Shown in pieces: positions 16,574 to 26,028 of a stretch of DNA of 64,000 nt. The position numbers were made by a program, and so were the translations under genes. Numbering within the stretch: the first letter of the stretch is position 1; each line of letters opens with the position of its first letter. Source of the stretch: Rubrivirga litoralis (GTDB lineage Bacteria > Bacteroidota > Rhodothermia > Rhodothermales > Rubricoccaceae); the NCBI RefSeq assembly GCF_031846415.1, contig NZ_JAVRHT010000017.1, forward strand, positions 21,399 to 85,398, read 5' to 3'. Below the pieces are notes generated by a model, which saw only the letters and a list, made by a program, of their open reading frames with translations, made no database searches and was not told the origin of the DNA.

Positions 16574-17781
16574 CGCCCCACCCCGCCCGCGACCGGCTCG
16601 CGGACCGGCTCTCCCAGAAGAGCCCCCATGACGATCGCGTTGATCCGGCGGTAGTCGTAGCGCTCCTCGGCCAAGCGCCGCCCCTCCTCCCCCATCCGGG
16701 CCACGCGGGCGGGGCGGCCCACGAGCGACTGCATGGCGTCGGCCAGGGCGGCCGGGTCGCGGGGCGGCACGACGAGCCCGTTGACGCCGTCAGCCACGGC
16801 CTCGCGGCACCCGGGGTTGTCCGTCGTGATGACGGCGCGGCCGGTCGCCATGGCCTCCATGATGCTCCGCGGGTAGCCCTCGCGGTAGAACGACGGGAGC
16901 ACGAACACGTCGGCCTCGCGGAGCCAGCCCTCGACGTCGTCGACGTGGCCCCGCCATTCGACGCCAGCGGCGTCCGTGCGCCGGCGGAGCTCCGCTTCCG
17001 AAACGGCGTCGTAGCTGTCGTCCGCCCCGCCCAGCATGACGAACCGGGTGCCCGGGTGCTCGGCCTTCACGCGGCGCGCGGCCTCGACGAAGTCCCACAC
17101 CCCCTTCTGCTCTAGCATCCGACCGACGTAGAGGAACGTCGGAGCGGGGCGGCCCGGGGGCGGGGCGGGTGCGAACTGGTCGAGGTCGATGCCCATCCCC
17201 TCGACCCGCCGCAGACGGTCCGCTCGCAGCCCGACATCGTCGCGGAAGTACGCCTCGTCCTCGGCGTTGAGGACGAACAATGTGTCGTAGGCGGTGCCGG
17301 CCACGCGGTAGGCGGCTGCGAGGACCCGCCGCCGCTTCCCGTTCCCGCCACCGCTGACCCCGAGCCCCTCGATCATCGCCACCCGGCGGGGAATCCCGAG
17401 CCCGGCCGTCGCGACCGCCGTGTAGAGGACGGGCTTGACGAAGTGAGAGAAGACGGCGTCGGGGCGGAGGCCGCGGAGCGCCCGGCGGATCGAGAGGACG
17501 GAGCGGGCCTCGTAGGTGAGGCTCCCTTTCGAGCGGTCGAACGCGATCGGCGCCGTCTCGGCGCCGGCCGCCTGCAGAACGTCGCGCGACGCGGGGTCGC
17601 AGTCCCACCCCGGCGAAAACACGACGACCCGGTGCCCGGCTGTCGTCAGGTCGCGGACGAGGAGGGTCCTGAACCGGGCCAGCGCAAAAGGCTGGTTCCC
17701 AACGAAGGCAACGGTTTGCCGCCCCGCCGTAGGACGGCCGAGGCGAGGGGCGGGGTGGCGGGCGACGAACGGCGCGGTCAT
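16570..17781 (-). CDS. Glycosyltransferase family 4
   Basis: GT-B glycosyltransferase of 403 residues. The C-terminal nucleotide-sugar domain shows FLYVGRMLEQKGV, the WRGHVDD segment and the E-x7-E-like SFYREGYPRSIMEAMATGRAVITTD region (split here by its own sequence), diagnostic of GT4. The N-terminal domain has HFVKPVLY near residue 112, resembling PglA/CapM-type enzymes that add the second sugar. The acceptor cannot be read from sequence. ATG 17779-17781 overlaps the previous stop (ATGA). Confidence 0.87.
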   Translation of the reverse strand: MTAPFVARHPAPRLGRPTAGRQTVAFVGNQPFALARFRTLLVRDLTTAGHRVVVFSPGWDCDPASRDVLQAAGAETAPIAFDRSKGSLTYEARSVLSIRRALRGLRPDAVFSHFVKPVLYTAVATAGLGIPRRVAMIEGLGVSGGGNGKRRRVLAAAYRVAGTAYDTLFVLNAEDEAYFRDDVGLRADRLRRVEGMGIDLDQFAPAPPPGRPAPTFLYVGRMLEQKGVWDFVEAARRVKAEHPGTRFVMLGGADDSYDAVSEAELRRRTDAAGVEWRGHVDDVEGWLREADVFVLPSFYREGYPRSIMEAMATGRAVITTDNPGCREAVADGVNGLVVPPRDPAALADAMQSLVGRPARVARMGEEGRRLAEERYDYRRINAIVMGALLGEPVREPVAGGVGR

Positions 17782-18935
17782 GGCGTAGGGTCAAGTCGGG
17801 GGGCGCCCGGCGTGAGGCCGGCGGCCTCTCGGAGCGTGGCGTCGAGCCGGGGGGCCACGCTCGCGAGAGAGTACCCGTCGCGGACGCGGGCGCGGCCCCG
17901 CTCCCCCATCGTCTGGCCCAAGGAGCGGTCGGCGCGGAGCCGATCGAACGCCGCGTGCCACGCGTCGGGGCCGTCGGCGAGGAACCCGTTCCACCCGTCC
18001 GTCACGATCTCGGCGTTAACGCCGACGGGCGAGGCGACGACCGGGCGCCCGGCGGCCATGCATTGGACGAGCTTGAACCCGCACTTCCCCCGCTCCCACG
18101 GCTCGTCCGGGAGCGGCATGATTCCGACGTGGAAGCGCCCCATCTCAGCCACCTCCGTCGCCCCGCTCCACGGCCGGACCTCGACCGGGACGTCACCGAG
18201 CGGGCGCCCCTCGACACCGACGAGGACTACGCGCGTATCGGGGCGGGCAGCCTCTCTAGCGAGGACGTCCCGGAGGACGTGGAGCACCCGCTGCGAGCCG
18301 GGGGACCCGATCCACCCGATAGTAAATGGCCCTTCGGGCAAGGGCGCTACCGGCCCGTAGCAGTCGAGGTCGACTACGCTCGGGAGCACCTCAATGTGCC
18401 GAGCTCCGGCCGTCCTCGCCCGAGCGGCAAGGTAGCCGTTTCCCGCAACGACCGTCCGTGCACCTCGCATCAAACGGTCCACCTTCCGGCCGAACACGCG
18501 GCGGACAGCCGCGCGGCGGTGGGTGTCGTACGTGTGGAATGTAGCGTCGTCGTAGTCGACTACGTAGGGCCGCCCCCTGAAAAGCGCCCGCTCGGCGGCG
18601 TACGGGACGAACGGGAGCAGTTCCTTCTCGACCCAGATCAAGTCGTGGTCCGCGCGCCCGAGGAGCCGGGCAGCCCGCCGGAGGTAGGCCCAGGCGAGCC
18701 GGTCCGGCCGGCGCCCCCCCGTCTCGTAGAGGCGGCGGACGTAGGCATCGTCGAGCAGCCCCGCCCGCTCCACCCGCCACCCCGCCCGGCGGAGGGCGGG
18801 GACGAACTGGCTCCCGCGGACCCGGCTGCTCGACCCCAGGTCGCCGTACCGCGTCAGCATCAGGAGCCGGCCCGTCGAGCGGTCCGGCGGCGGGGCGGCG
18901 GGGCTCCCCCGGTCCGCTGAGGCCGCGCCGGTCAT
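17778..18935 (-). CDS. Glycosyltransferase family 4 (second)
   Basis: Predicted GT-B transferase, 385 residues. It has an N-terminal RYGDLGSSSRVRG donor/acceptor loop, a conserved VDYDDATFH, the mid-chain TIGWIGSPGS and a C-terminal KCGFKLVQCMAAGRPVVASPVG segment typical of GT4 proteins in O-antigen loci. ATG 18933-18935 gives a four-base overlap with the upstream membrane-protein gene. The longer frame to 19022 would run inside that gene and is unlikely. Confidence 0.83.
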   Translation of the reverse strand: MTGAASADRGSPAAPPPDRSTGRLLMLTRYGDLGSSSRVRGSQFVPALRRAGWRVERAGLLDDAYVRRLYETGGRRPDRLAWAYLRRAARLLGRADHDLIWVEKELLPFVPYAAERALFRGRPYVVDYDDATFHTYDTHRRAAVRRVFGRKVDRLMRGARTVVAGNGYLAARARTAGARHIEVLPSVVDLDCYGPVAPLPEGPFTIGWIGSPGSQRVLHVLRDVLAREAARPDTRVVLVGVEGRPLGDVPVEVRPWSGATEVAEMGRFHVGIMPLPDEPWERGKCGFKLVQCMAAGRPVVASPVGVNAEIVTDGWNGFLADGPDAWHAAFDRLRADRSLGQTMGERGRARVRDGYSLASVAPRLDATLREAAGLTPGAPRLDPTP

Positions 18936-20116
18936 ACCACCTGAGCCACGAGAGCCGCGGGCCGTGCCTGCCGGCGCGCAGTAAGGCTCCGTCGCCTGAG
19001 CTGGGCTACCCACAGTTCGCACGCGAAGACGAGGAACACGAGCTGCATGCCAAGAACCCGGAGCCGGAGGGCCGTCCCGAGGTTGTCGTTGTAGATCGCG
19101 ATCAGGCCGAACCAGGCGAGTGCGAGGAGGAGGAGGTACCGACCTCCCGGCGTCTTGCGTACCTGCCCCCGGAAGACGCGGTAAAGCGCGTACGCAATAA
19201 CCGGGACTTCAAACACGAACCCAACCAGCGTCGACAGGCTGTTCACCTGGAAGGGGAGCGGCCCGACCGCATTCGACACGAAGCTGTACGCGTAGAGAGC
19301 GAGGAATCCCCAGGGAGTAGTGGCCGACGCGAAATCGATACCCAACGTCGACCCTCCCTCCATCGCCTCAAAAGTCTGCCGAAAACGGAGGTAGTGCATG
19401 AAGTCGGCAAAGAAGTTCATACGCACGAGCAAGGCAAGCATCAGGAGGCCGAGGGCCGCCCCCGAAGCCAGAATGGCCCCCTTCCGCCGGCTCTGCCGGA
19501 GCCCCACGACGCCTAACCACGCAACCGTTCCTGCGACGAACGCGACGGCCGCGTACCACCGGAACGCAAAGAGGCCGCCTAATGAGATCACGAGCCCGAT
19601 GCCACCCCGCGCCCTCCGGACGAACACCTCGTACCCGTAGTACGCGCACGCGAGATAGGACGCGTAGATCATGAGGTCGCGGTAGATCGAGAACGAGCCG
19701 TAATACACAACCGTAGGGAACAGACCGAGAAGCACCAATGTGACAGCCTGAGACCGAACGGATGGCCGCTGCCGCGTAGCTTCCCACGACAGCCGGTCGA
19801 GGAGGCGGAGCCCATAGACCAGGACGAGGACCGAGGCGACAAACAGGAATGCTTTGAACAGGAACAAGCCCCGGAGGCCCATCCAGTGCATGAGAAGCCC
19901 AATGGCGAGTGGCCACACGTTCGGCGCCCCCGGAAGCCGCCCGGTCTCCGCTACGTGGCCCGCGATCCGCCGGTACGTAATTCCGTCGTCGCCTCCGAGT
20001 ATGATGGGGCTCAACCCTCCCATCCCCACGTCGACCGACCATACATGGACGAAGATGACGACGGCGAGCTTCGCAAGCGCGATGAGGAGCAGGAGCAGGA
20101 TGGTTTGAGTTCGCAC
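18932..20116 (-). CDS. Polytopic membrane protein, possible polymerase or membrane glycosyltransferase
   Basis: A 394-residue protein with about ten hydrophobic helices starting at the N-terminus (TILLLLLIALAKLAVVIFVH). A first periplasmic loop carries an acidic GGDDGITYRRIA. Its position between glycosyltransferases suggests a Wzy-like polymerase or GT-C enzyme, but I see no decisive family motif. GTG 20114-20116 is the start. GC is lower than the window average, and the gene contains no copy of the GGGCGGGGCGG word. Confidence 0.7.
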   Translation of the reverse strand: MRTQTILLLLLIALAKLAVVIFVHVWSVDVGMGGLSPIILGGDDGITYRRIAGHVAETGRLPGAPNVWPLAIGLLMHWMGLRGLFLFKAFLFVASVLVLVYGLRLLDRLSWEATRQRPSVRSQAVTLVLLGLFPTVVYYGSFSIYRDLMIYASYLACAYYGYEVFVRRARGGIGLVISLGGLFAFRWYAAVAFVAGTVAWLGVVGLRQSRRKGAILASGAALGLLMLALLVRMNFFADFMHYLRFRQTFEAMEGGSTLGIDFASATTPWGFLALYAYSFVSNAVGPLPFQVNSLSTLVGFVFEVPVIAYALYRVFRGQVRKTPGGRYLLLLALAWFGLIAIYNDNLGTALRLRVLGMQLVFLVFACELWVAQLRRRSLTARRQARPAALVAQVV

Positions 20117-20212
20117 AGCGGATTACCTGCACCAACGCCGAAGGACACCAGCAATGTAAATGGACGGCTCCGACACCAATCGGTAGGATCGGGTAAATCC
20201 GACTGCCAATCC
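20117..20212 (-). other. Short AT-richer gap in the operon
   Basis: The only break in the chain of overlapping genes between 15.6 and 27.9 kb. It is 96 bases, unusually AT-rich for the window, and may mark a junction of acquired segments or an internal promoter. Confidence 0.35.
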
Positions 20213-21424
20213 CTAGTTGGAGTGGGCGGGGCGGACGGCATCGAACGCTCGACGATACTCGCTCGTGCTCCGGTCGAGGCTGAACCGCTCAACGCCCCGC
20301 GCTCTTGCCCGGCCGCGGTATGCTTCCCGTTTTGAGATAACGTCCGATATGATCCAGTCGGCAGCGAGCTCCATCCAGTCCCCCCGCCCCCCCGCGACGA
20401 GGAACCCCACGCCTTCGACGGCCACCCCCTCTCCAATCCCGGCAGAGGCCACCGTCGGCACCCCGCACAGGAGGTACTCAGCGATTTTGACCGGAGCCAC
20501 GGCGCGCTGCGAGAAGAAGGGGGTACGTAGGGCGAGGCCGACGTCGGCTGCCGCGAGATAGCGCGGGACCTCCAGCGGAGGAACGCGCCGCACGATGGCG
20601 GCCCCGCCCACCCCGCTCGCCTCAACGAGCGGGCGGGCCAGGTCCGGCTCCCCCGTCAGGAGCAAGAACCGAGCATCGGGACGGCGGCGGCAGACGGCGC
20701 TGAACAGCGCGATCATGTCGCCAACGCGGTACTGAGGTCCCATACTGCCGGCGTAGACGAGGAGCGGGGCAGCGAGCGCCACGCCGAGTTCCTGGCGCGT
20801 CCGCGAGCGGTCGCTCTCCATTCCCGGCGCGAAGACGTTGGGGTCGCGGCCGTTCGAGACCACGAAGGCACGCCCGCCGAGGTCCCGCCCCGCCCGCTCA
20901 GCCAGGACACCGACTGCCCATTCGGTCCGCGTAACGACGGCGTCAGCCTGGGCGACCGCCCTGTCTTCGAAGGCTCGGAGGAGCCGGTACGCCTTCCCGT
21001 CCCGGCTCCAGCCCCCGAAGTCGGCACGCTCGTCGGCCATTAAGCCGTCCGCGTCGTAAAGGAGGCCTGCGGGTGGGGCGAGGCGGCGGGCGCCTAGCGC
21101 CATCCCTGCACACAGGTTGCTCCGCGGCATGACCACGTCGACCCTGTGTCGCCGCACTTCGCTAGCGACGGCGAGCGCCCCCCGCCCGACGCTCGCCAAC
21201 GTGGCCGGCCCGAGCGGGCGCCGCCACACGGAGACGAACCGGAGGTCCACGCCAGCCTTGGCTGCGAGCCGCTTCGCCTCATCCTCGCGGTGCGCCTGAT
21301 CCCACCCGAAGTGGAGCACGCGGAGCTGGTCGCCGCCGCGAAGGGCTCCGGTTAGGAGCGGGAGGAAGAGAGACTCGAGGTACCGTGTGTTCGGCCCCTC
21401 CCAGTTGACGAACAGTACAGTCAT
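20213..21424 (-). CDS. Glycosyltransferase (GT4-like)
   Basis: GT-B fold transferase of 403 residues. It begins VLFVNWEGPNTRYLE, has an acceptor-domain segment DVVMPRSNLCAGMALG and a donor-domain strand LLVYAGSMGPQYRVGDM. The C-terminal motif is KIAEYLLCGVPTVASAGIG with the expected glutamate. ATG 21422-21424 overlaps the upstream gene's stop (ATGA). The product specificity is unknown. Confidence 0.82.
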   Translation of the reverse strand: MTVLFVNWEGPNTRYLESLFLPLLTGALRGGDQLRVLHFGWDQAHREDEAKRLAAKAGVDLRFVSVWRRPLGPATLASVGRGALAVASEVRRHRVDVVMPRSNLCAGMALGARRLAPPAGLLYDADGLMADERADFGGWSRDGKAYRLLRAFEDRAVAQADAVVTRTEWAVGVLAERAGRDLGGRAFVVSNGRDPNVFAPGMESDRSRTRQELGVALAAPLLVYAGSMGPQYRVGDMIALFSAVCRRRPDARFLLLTGEPDLARPLVEASGVGGAAIVRRVPPLEVPRYLAAADVGLALRTPFFSQRAVAPVKIAEYLLCGVPTVASAGIGEGVAVEGVGFLVAGGRGDWMELAADWIISDVISKREAYRGRARARGVERFSLDRSTSEYRRAFDAVRPAHSN

Positions 21425-22407
21425 AGGAGCGGTTGTGACCTCACCGCCCGCAGGCCTCGGAGCCACGAACGGAGCGACGCCGGGAGCAGACCGAGCGTGA
21501 GGCTGCGGGCAGATCGGGTTACCCATTCAGCGTAGGGACGCGGACTTTTCTGGAGCCGTGCGGCCTCCCGGTAGGCCCCGAGTGCCAAAAGGCGGCGGCC
21601 TGAGCCGGCCGCTGAGCGGCCCTTCGAGAGGTACACGTTGGCGAGCGCTACAGAATACTCCTCTGCATCCAAGTGGGACTCGTATTTATGGACCGTCCTC
21701 AGGTGAGCCTCAAAGTTCCCCTCCACGTTCAGACCCAGATTGCTTCCCGTGTACGTTTTGACCACCAGAGGCTCGGGGATGTAATGGAGCTTGTGCCCGT
21801 GAAAGGCAATCGCTGCATAGAAATCGAGGTCCTCCGCAACGAGCGACTCGTCAAACCCTCCTACCTCCTCATACACCTCTCTCTTGAACAGTACGGATGG
21901 GGCGACGGCAGTGACCTGGAGCGACACGAGCTCGAAGAATTGGGCGCCCTTCGCCGCCGGATACAGCCCAGTGATGTCGATGAGCCGCCCGTCCATGTGG
22001 TCATTGTACGCTGACGTGTGGATCAGTCCGTAGTCTGGGCCAAGGGCCGCGAGGGCCGTGACCTGCTTCTCGATCTTCGAGGGGAGGAAGTAGTCATCTG
22101 ACGCGAGTACAGCTACCAAGCTGCCGCGCGTCCGTGCAATTCCGTAGTTCAGCGTCGACGACACGCCCCCGTTTCCCTTCTGGAACGCTTCGAATCGCCG
22201 ATTGGTCGCCTCTTGCACGCGCTGGACCTCCTCCCACGACCCATCCGTTGACCCGTCGTCGACGACGACGAGTTCGATGTGGGGATACGTCTGGTCGAGC
22301 ACGCTCTGGATGGACCGTGCTACATACGCTTCGTGGTTGTACGAAGGGATCACGACGCTCACGAGGGGCAGTTCGCCCTCTCCGCCGAGGAAAGGCAGTT
22401 CGCTCAT
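21421..22407 (-). CDS. Glycosyltransferase family 2
   Basis: GT-A inverting transferase, 328 residues. The N-terminal nucleotide-binding domain reads VSVVIPSYNHEAYVARSIQS, then VVVDDGSTDGS and LASDDYFLP (the DxD-type metal site, here SDD). The C-terminal third is helical and basic, possibly membrane-associated. ATG 22405-22407 overlaps the stop of the upstream GT2 gene. GC is low for the window. Confidence 0.87.
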   Translation of the reverse strand: MSELPFLGGEGELPLVSVVIPSYNHEAYVARSIQSVLDQTYPHIELVVVDDGSTDGSWEEVQRVQEATNRRFEAFQKGNGGVSSTLNYGIARTRGSLVAVLASDDYFLPSKIEKQVTALAALGPDYGLIHTSAYNDHMDGRLIDITGLYPAAKGAQFFELVSLQVTAVAPSVLFKREVYEEVGGFDESLVAEDLDFYAAIAFHGHKLHYIPEPLVVKTYTGSNLGLNVEGNFEAHLRTVHKYESHLDAEEYSVALANVYLSKGRSAAGSGRRLLALGAYREAARLQKSPRPYAEWVTRSARSLTLGLLPASLRSWLRGLRAVRSQPLL

Positions 22408-23357
22408 GTTTTGACTCCCCCGGTGGGGAGTCGGCTCCAGGTGCGGAGGAAAATGTAGGCAACGATGTGGCCCGGCCGCATGCGAGGCCAGTCGCGCAAC
22501 TGCATGTGATGGCCCAGTTCCGTCATCAGCCCTGACATCCTCCGACGCACTTCGGACGTGCCGAGCGCGCGGCGCTGCTGGTAGGTGGCCCACCCCGTCC
22601 CGATAGCGACCTCGACTGCTCGAATGACGTCAGGACGGCTGAAGTTCTCGATCGTGAACCGAACGAGCCACCTCTGCGAGTCCAGCACGTCGACCCGGTG
22701 CCGGTGGAGGCCTACCGAGGTCGAAGAGGGGTTGAGCCGGTAGAAGTACTTTTTGTTGCACAGCCCGACAGCCGTCGCACGCAAGAGCACCCGGCGTGTG
22801 AGAAGCTCGTCCGCGTTGTAGCCGGGCTCGCGGAAGCCAGCGTATGCGTCGGCATAAAGTGATTTTCGGGCGAGGCCAAGGGGGTGCATCTGCCAACCTC
22901 CGAGCGTTCGGCGAGCCGCTTCCCGGCCCGTCATCGGAAAGTCAGCCGGGTCGAGCGGGACAAGGTGCCACAGGCGCTCACCATCAGTCTTCCACAACTG
23001 CCAGACGCATAGGTCACACCCCGTGTCGAGGACTCGGTCGAAGGCCGCGGCTACGGCTCCCTCCTCTACTGTGTCGTCAGCGTCGACGAGCGCAATCCAG
23101 TCACACGCAGCTCGTTTGACGCCGGTCCGGCGGGCCTCGACCGCCCCGCCATTCTCATCCCTCCTCACCACCTCGACGTTGCCGTACTCGGAAGCGAGGT
23201 GGCTGGCCACCTCGTCGGACCCGTCGGTAGATACGTCGTCGACGATCACGATCTGCTCCGGCCGAGTGCCTCTATTGATGGATTCGACGCACTCGACGAG
23301 GTACGCCCCCGAGTTGTAGTTCGGGATCACGACGGTGACGGGGATGGTGCGGCTCAT
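22404..23357 (-). CDS. Glycosyltransferase family 2 (second)
   Basis: GT-A transferase, 317 residues. It shows TVVIPNYNSGAYLVECVESI, IVIVDDVSTDGS and ALVDADDTVEEGA. The remainder includes a YFYRLNPSSTS segment common to polysaccharide GT2 enzymes. ATG 23355-23357 overlaps the stop of wzx (ATGA). Together with the next gene this is the lowest-GC stretch of the cluster. Confidence 0.87.
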   Translation of the reverse strand: MSRTIPVTVVIPNYNSGAYLVECVESINRGTRPEQIVIVDDVSTDGSDEVASHLASEYGNVEVVRRDENGGAVEARRTGVKRAACDWIALVDADDTVEEGAVAAAFDRVLDTGCDLCVWQLWKTDGERLWHLVPLDPADFPMTGREAARRTLGGWQMHPLGLARKSLYADAYAGFREPGYNADELLTRRVLLRATAVGLCNKKYFYRLNPSSTSVGLHRHRVDVLDSQRWLVRFTIENFSRPDVIRAVEVAIGTGWATYQQRRALGTSEVRRRMSGLMTELGHHMQLRDWPRMRPGHIVAYIFLRTWSRLPTGGVKT

Positions 23358-24922
23358 TCGGGGCGGGGTGGTCTGCGGACCATACTGAGGAGCCGGCTGA
23401 GACGGCCTGCGACAGAGGGCATCGCATCCATCTCGCGGAAGCGGTGGATCGCGAACGAGGCCGCCAAGGCCGACAGCGCCAGCCCCACCGCAGCTGACGC
23501 CCCGTCGGATACCTGGGAGGCCCCCGCCGTTAGAATAGCCGCGCCGAGGAGGGCGGCGAGGTAGAAGGCCGGCCGACGGTGCATGGACACGCCGTGCCAC
23601 GGGCGGACGCCTCCCCAGCCGATGGCGACGCTCCACACGAGATAGAGGCAGAATGCGGCCCCCACTCCGACCAATCCCACGCGGGGGACGAGGAGGTGCG
23701 TGGCACCCGCGAACACCGCCTGCCCCGTTAGCTCGAGAGCGAGGAACGCTGCAGACCGCCCCCTCGCGAGAAGGGCGAACCCGATCGTCCAAGTCGCCAT
23801 CTTCAGCACGTCGGCGACCACGAGCCCACGCAGGAGGTCGTCGCCGGCGCGGAAGTCGGACGAGTAGAGGGCGGTGAGGACCCACGGGGCCAGCCCTAAC
23901 ACGGCGAGCAAAAGAGGTCCAGCCAGCAGCACGGCCACCTCCAGCTGCTCGTTGACGGCCGCCCGGAACGCCTCTGGGCGGTCCGCGACTTGAGCGAGGC
24001 GCGGATAGTAGTCGGCTGCCATCGCTCCTAGAATCAGCCCGAGGTACTGGATCGAGATGGCGGAGGCTGCCTGGTATTGGCCGGCCGCGTCGACGCCGAG
24101 GTGACGGGCGAGGACCGACCGGACGAAGAGATCGACCACCCCGCCCGCGACGCCGGCCACCATCAGCACCCAGCCGAGGCTGATCATGGCGCGCCACTGG
24201 GACCACACAGCCGCCCCGGGCGGGGCGGCGGCACCCCGCACCGGGCGGAGCGAGCGTGTAAACCAAAAGGCAGCCCCCATAGTGGCTACTGGGGTTGAGA
24301 TCACGAACCACCGAATTCCGTCGCTCCGGAAGATCGCCAGCAGCGTCAGCCCGGCGGCAGCGGCGACGACCGCCCCGGTGACGCTCGCCCGCGCAAGGTC
24401 GCCGGTCCGCCGGAGCCCCTGGAGCAGGGCCATCTGCGCCCCAGCCACGAGAGCGGCTAACACGCCGACGCTCACCCACGCCACGTCGGCCGCCCGGGCA
24501 CCCGAGCCGAAGACGTACCGCGCGATGGGGACGCTCAGCAGGGACAAGGCGGCGAGGCCTACGAGGCCGAGCAGAACATTGGACCGCCAGAGTGCACGGC
24601 GAATCGCACCGAGGGCGGCGGGGTCTCCTACTGCCGCTGCCACTGAGCGGACGCTGCTGCTGGCCAGCCCCAGCCCGAGAACGGTCGTCGCCGTCGTCAT
24701 CACAGACGTCAGCAACCCGATGATCCCCAGGCCCGCCGGACCGATGAGGAGGGCGACGCCCTTTGCCCGGGCGAGCCCGACGAGGATCGTAATTAGGCTC
24801 CCCCCCCCGACGATCGATGTCGCGCGGAGGATAGACCGATACGTGGGCTCGTCCGAGAGCGGCTGGCCCTCCTCCTCAATCTGACTCGGCGCGGCCGCGG
24901 CCACCGGCTGCTCGGTGCTCAT
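23354..24922 (-). CDS. Wzx-type polysaccharide flippase
   Basis: MATE-like polysaccharide transporter of 522 residues with about twelve to fourteen helices. It would flip undecaprenyl-linked repeat units across the inner membrane. The N-terminal 40 residues are cytoplasmic and acidic, then TSIVGGGSLITILVGLARAK begins the first helix. The sequence resembles the O-antigen translocase (WzxE-like) branch in length and hydrophobic layout. ATG 24920-24922 overlaps the aminotransferase stop. Confidence 0.87.
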   Translation of the reverse strand: MSTEQPVAAAAPSQIEEEGQPLSDEPTYRSILRATSIVGGGSLITILVGLARAKGVALLIGPAGLGIIGLLTSVMTTATTVLGLGLASSSVRSVAAAVGDPAALGAIRRALWRSNVLLGLVGLAALSLLSVPIARYVFGSGARAADVAWVSVGVLAALVAGAQMALLQGLRRTGDLARASVTGAVVAAAAGLTLLAIFRSDGIRWFVISTPVATMGAAFWFTRSLRPVRGAAAPPGAAVWSQWRAMISLGWVLMVAGVAGGVVDLFVRSVLARHLGVDAAGQYQAASAISIQYLGLILGAMAADYYPRLAQVADRPEAFRAAVNEQLEVAVLLAGPLLLAVLGLAPWVLTALYSSDFRAGDDLLRGLVVADVLKMATWTIGFALLARGRSAAFLALELTGQAVFAGATHLLVPRVGLVGVGAAFCLYLVWSVAIGWGGVRPWHGVSMHRRPAFYLAALLGAAILTAGASQVSDGASAAVGLALSALAASFAIHRFREMDAMPSVAGRLSRLLSMVRRPPRPE

Positions 24923-26028
24923 CCGAAGGACCGGACCGCCTGGACTACCCGTGCCGCACCCTCGGGACTCAGGTGGGGGCCAATCGGAAGGCTTAGGACC
25001 TCGCGGTGGACCGCCTCCGCCACAGGGAGGCTCCCCTCCCCCATTGCGAGATCCGCATACGCCGGCTGGAGATGCGGCGGGACCGGATAATGGACGAGTG
25101 TCTGAACGCCCCGCCCCGCGAGGTGGGCTGCGAGCGCGTCGCGCCGGGCGTGGCGGACGACAAACAGGTGCCATACGGGATCCACCCCGCTCAGCACATA
25201 AGGCAGGACCACCCCGCCCACGTCGCTCAAGCCGTCGAGGTAACGATCAGCGACTGCAGAGCGACGTGCGTTCCAGGCGTCCAGGTGAGCGAGCTTAACG
25301 CGGAGGAACGCCGCCTGGAGCGGGTCGAGGCGCGAGTTGAAGCCGACGACCTCGTTGCGGTATTTCTCGCGGGACCCGTAGTTACGAAGCACGCGGACAC
25401 GGTCGGCGAGGTCGGCGTCGTCGGTCGTTATGGCGCCGGCATCGCCAAAGGCGCCCAGGTTCTTACCGGGGTAGAAGCTGAAGGCGGCCGCGTCGCCGAG
25501 CGCTCCGACGCGGCGGCCGTGGTAGCGAGCGCCGTGGGCCTGCGCGGCGTCTTCGATCACCGGCACGCCGTGGCGGCGGGCCACCTCCCGAATCGGGTCC
25601 ATGTCCGCCGGCTGCCCATAGAGGTGCACGGCGACGATCGCCTTCGTCCGCGGCGTGATGGCGGCTTCGAGGCAGGCGGGGTCCAGGTTGTACGTGGCCG
25701 CGTCAGGCTCGACCGGAACCGGCCTCGCATTGGTGTAAGTGGCCGCGAGCCACGTCGCGATGTACGTGTTCGATGGGACGATCACTTCGTCGCCTTCCTC
25801 TACTCCGTACGCCCGGAGGAGGAGGTGAATGGCTTCGAGCCCGTTCCCGACGCCGACGCAGTACTCGGCGCCGCAGTAGGCGGCGAACTCCGCCTCGAAC
25901 GTCTCGACCTCCGCCCCGCCCACGTACCACCCCGATTCCATCACGCGCCGGTAGGCGGCGTCGAGGTTGCCGCGGAGTTCGTCGTAGGCCGCGTGGAGGT
26001 CGAGAAACGGAACGTTGGAATCAATCAC
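24919..26028 (-). CDS. dTDP-3-keto-6-deoxyhexose aminotransferase, FdtB/QdtB-like
   Basis: DegT-family PLP aminotransferase, 369 residues. It has PFLDLHAAY at the start, VGVGNGLEAIHL, NTYIATWLA, EDAAQAHGARY and the Schiff-base lysine in SFYPGKNLGAFGDAG. The FdtA-type isomerase upstream and an acetyltransferase before it strongly suggest the 3-amino step of a dTDP-3-acetamido-3,6-dideoxyhexose pathway. Start GTG 26026-26028 gives an eight-base overlap (GTGATTGA) with the isomerase stop; the longer frame to 26121 runs inside that gene. Confidence 0.88.
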   Translation of the reverse strand: MIDSNVPFLDLHAAYDELRGNLDAAYRRVMESGWYVGGAEVETFEAEFAAYCGAEYCVGVGNGLEAIHLLLRAYGVEEGDEVIVPSNTYIATWLAATYTNARPVPVEPDAATYNLDPACLEAAITPRTKAIVAVHLYGQPADMDPIREVARRHGVPVIEDAAQAHGARYHGRRVGALGDAAAFSFYPGKNLGAFGDAGAITTDDADLADRVRVLRNYGSREKYRNEVVGFNSRLDPLQAAFLRVKLAHLDAWNARRSAVADRYLDGLSDVGGVVLPYVLSGVDPVWHLFVVRHARRDALAAHLAGRGVQTLVHYPVPPHLQPAYADLAMGEGSLPVAEAVHREVLSLPIGPHLSPEGAARVVQAVRSFG

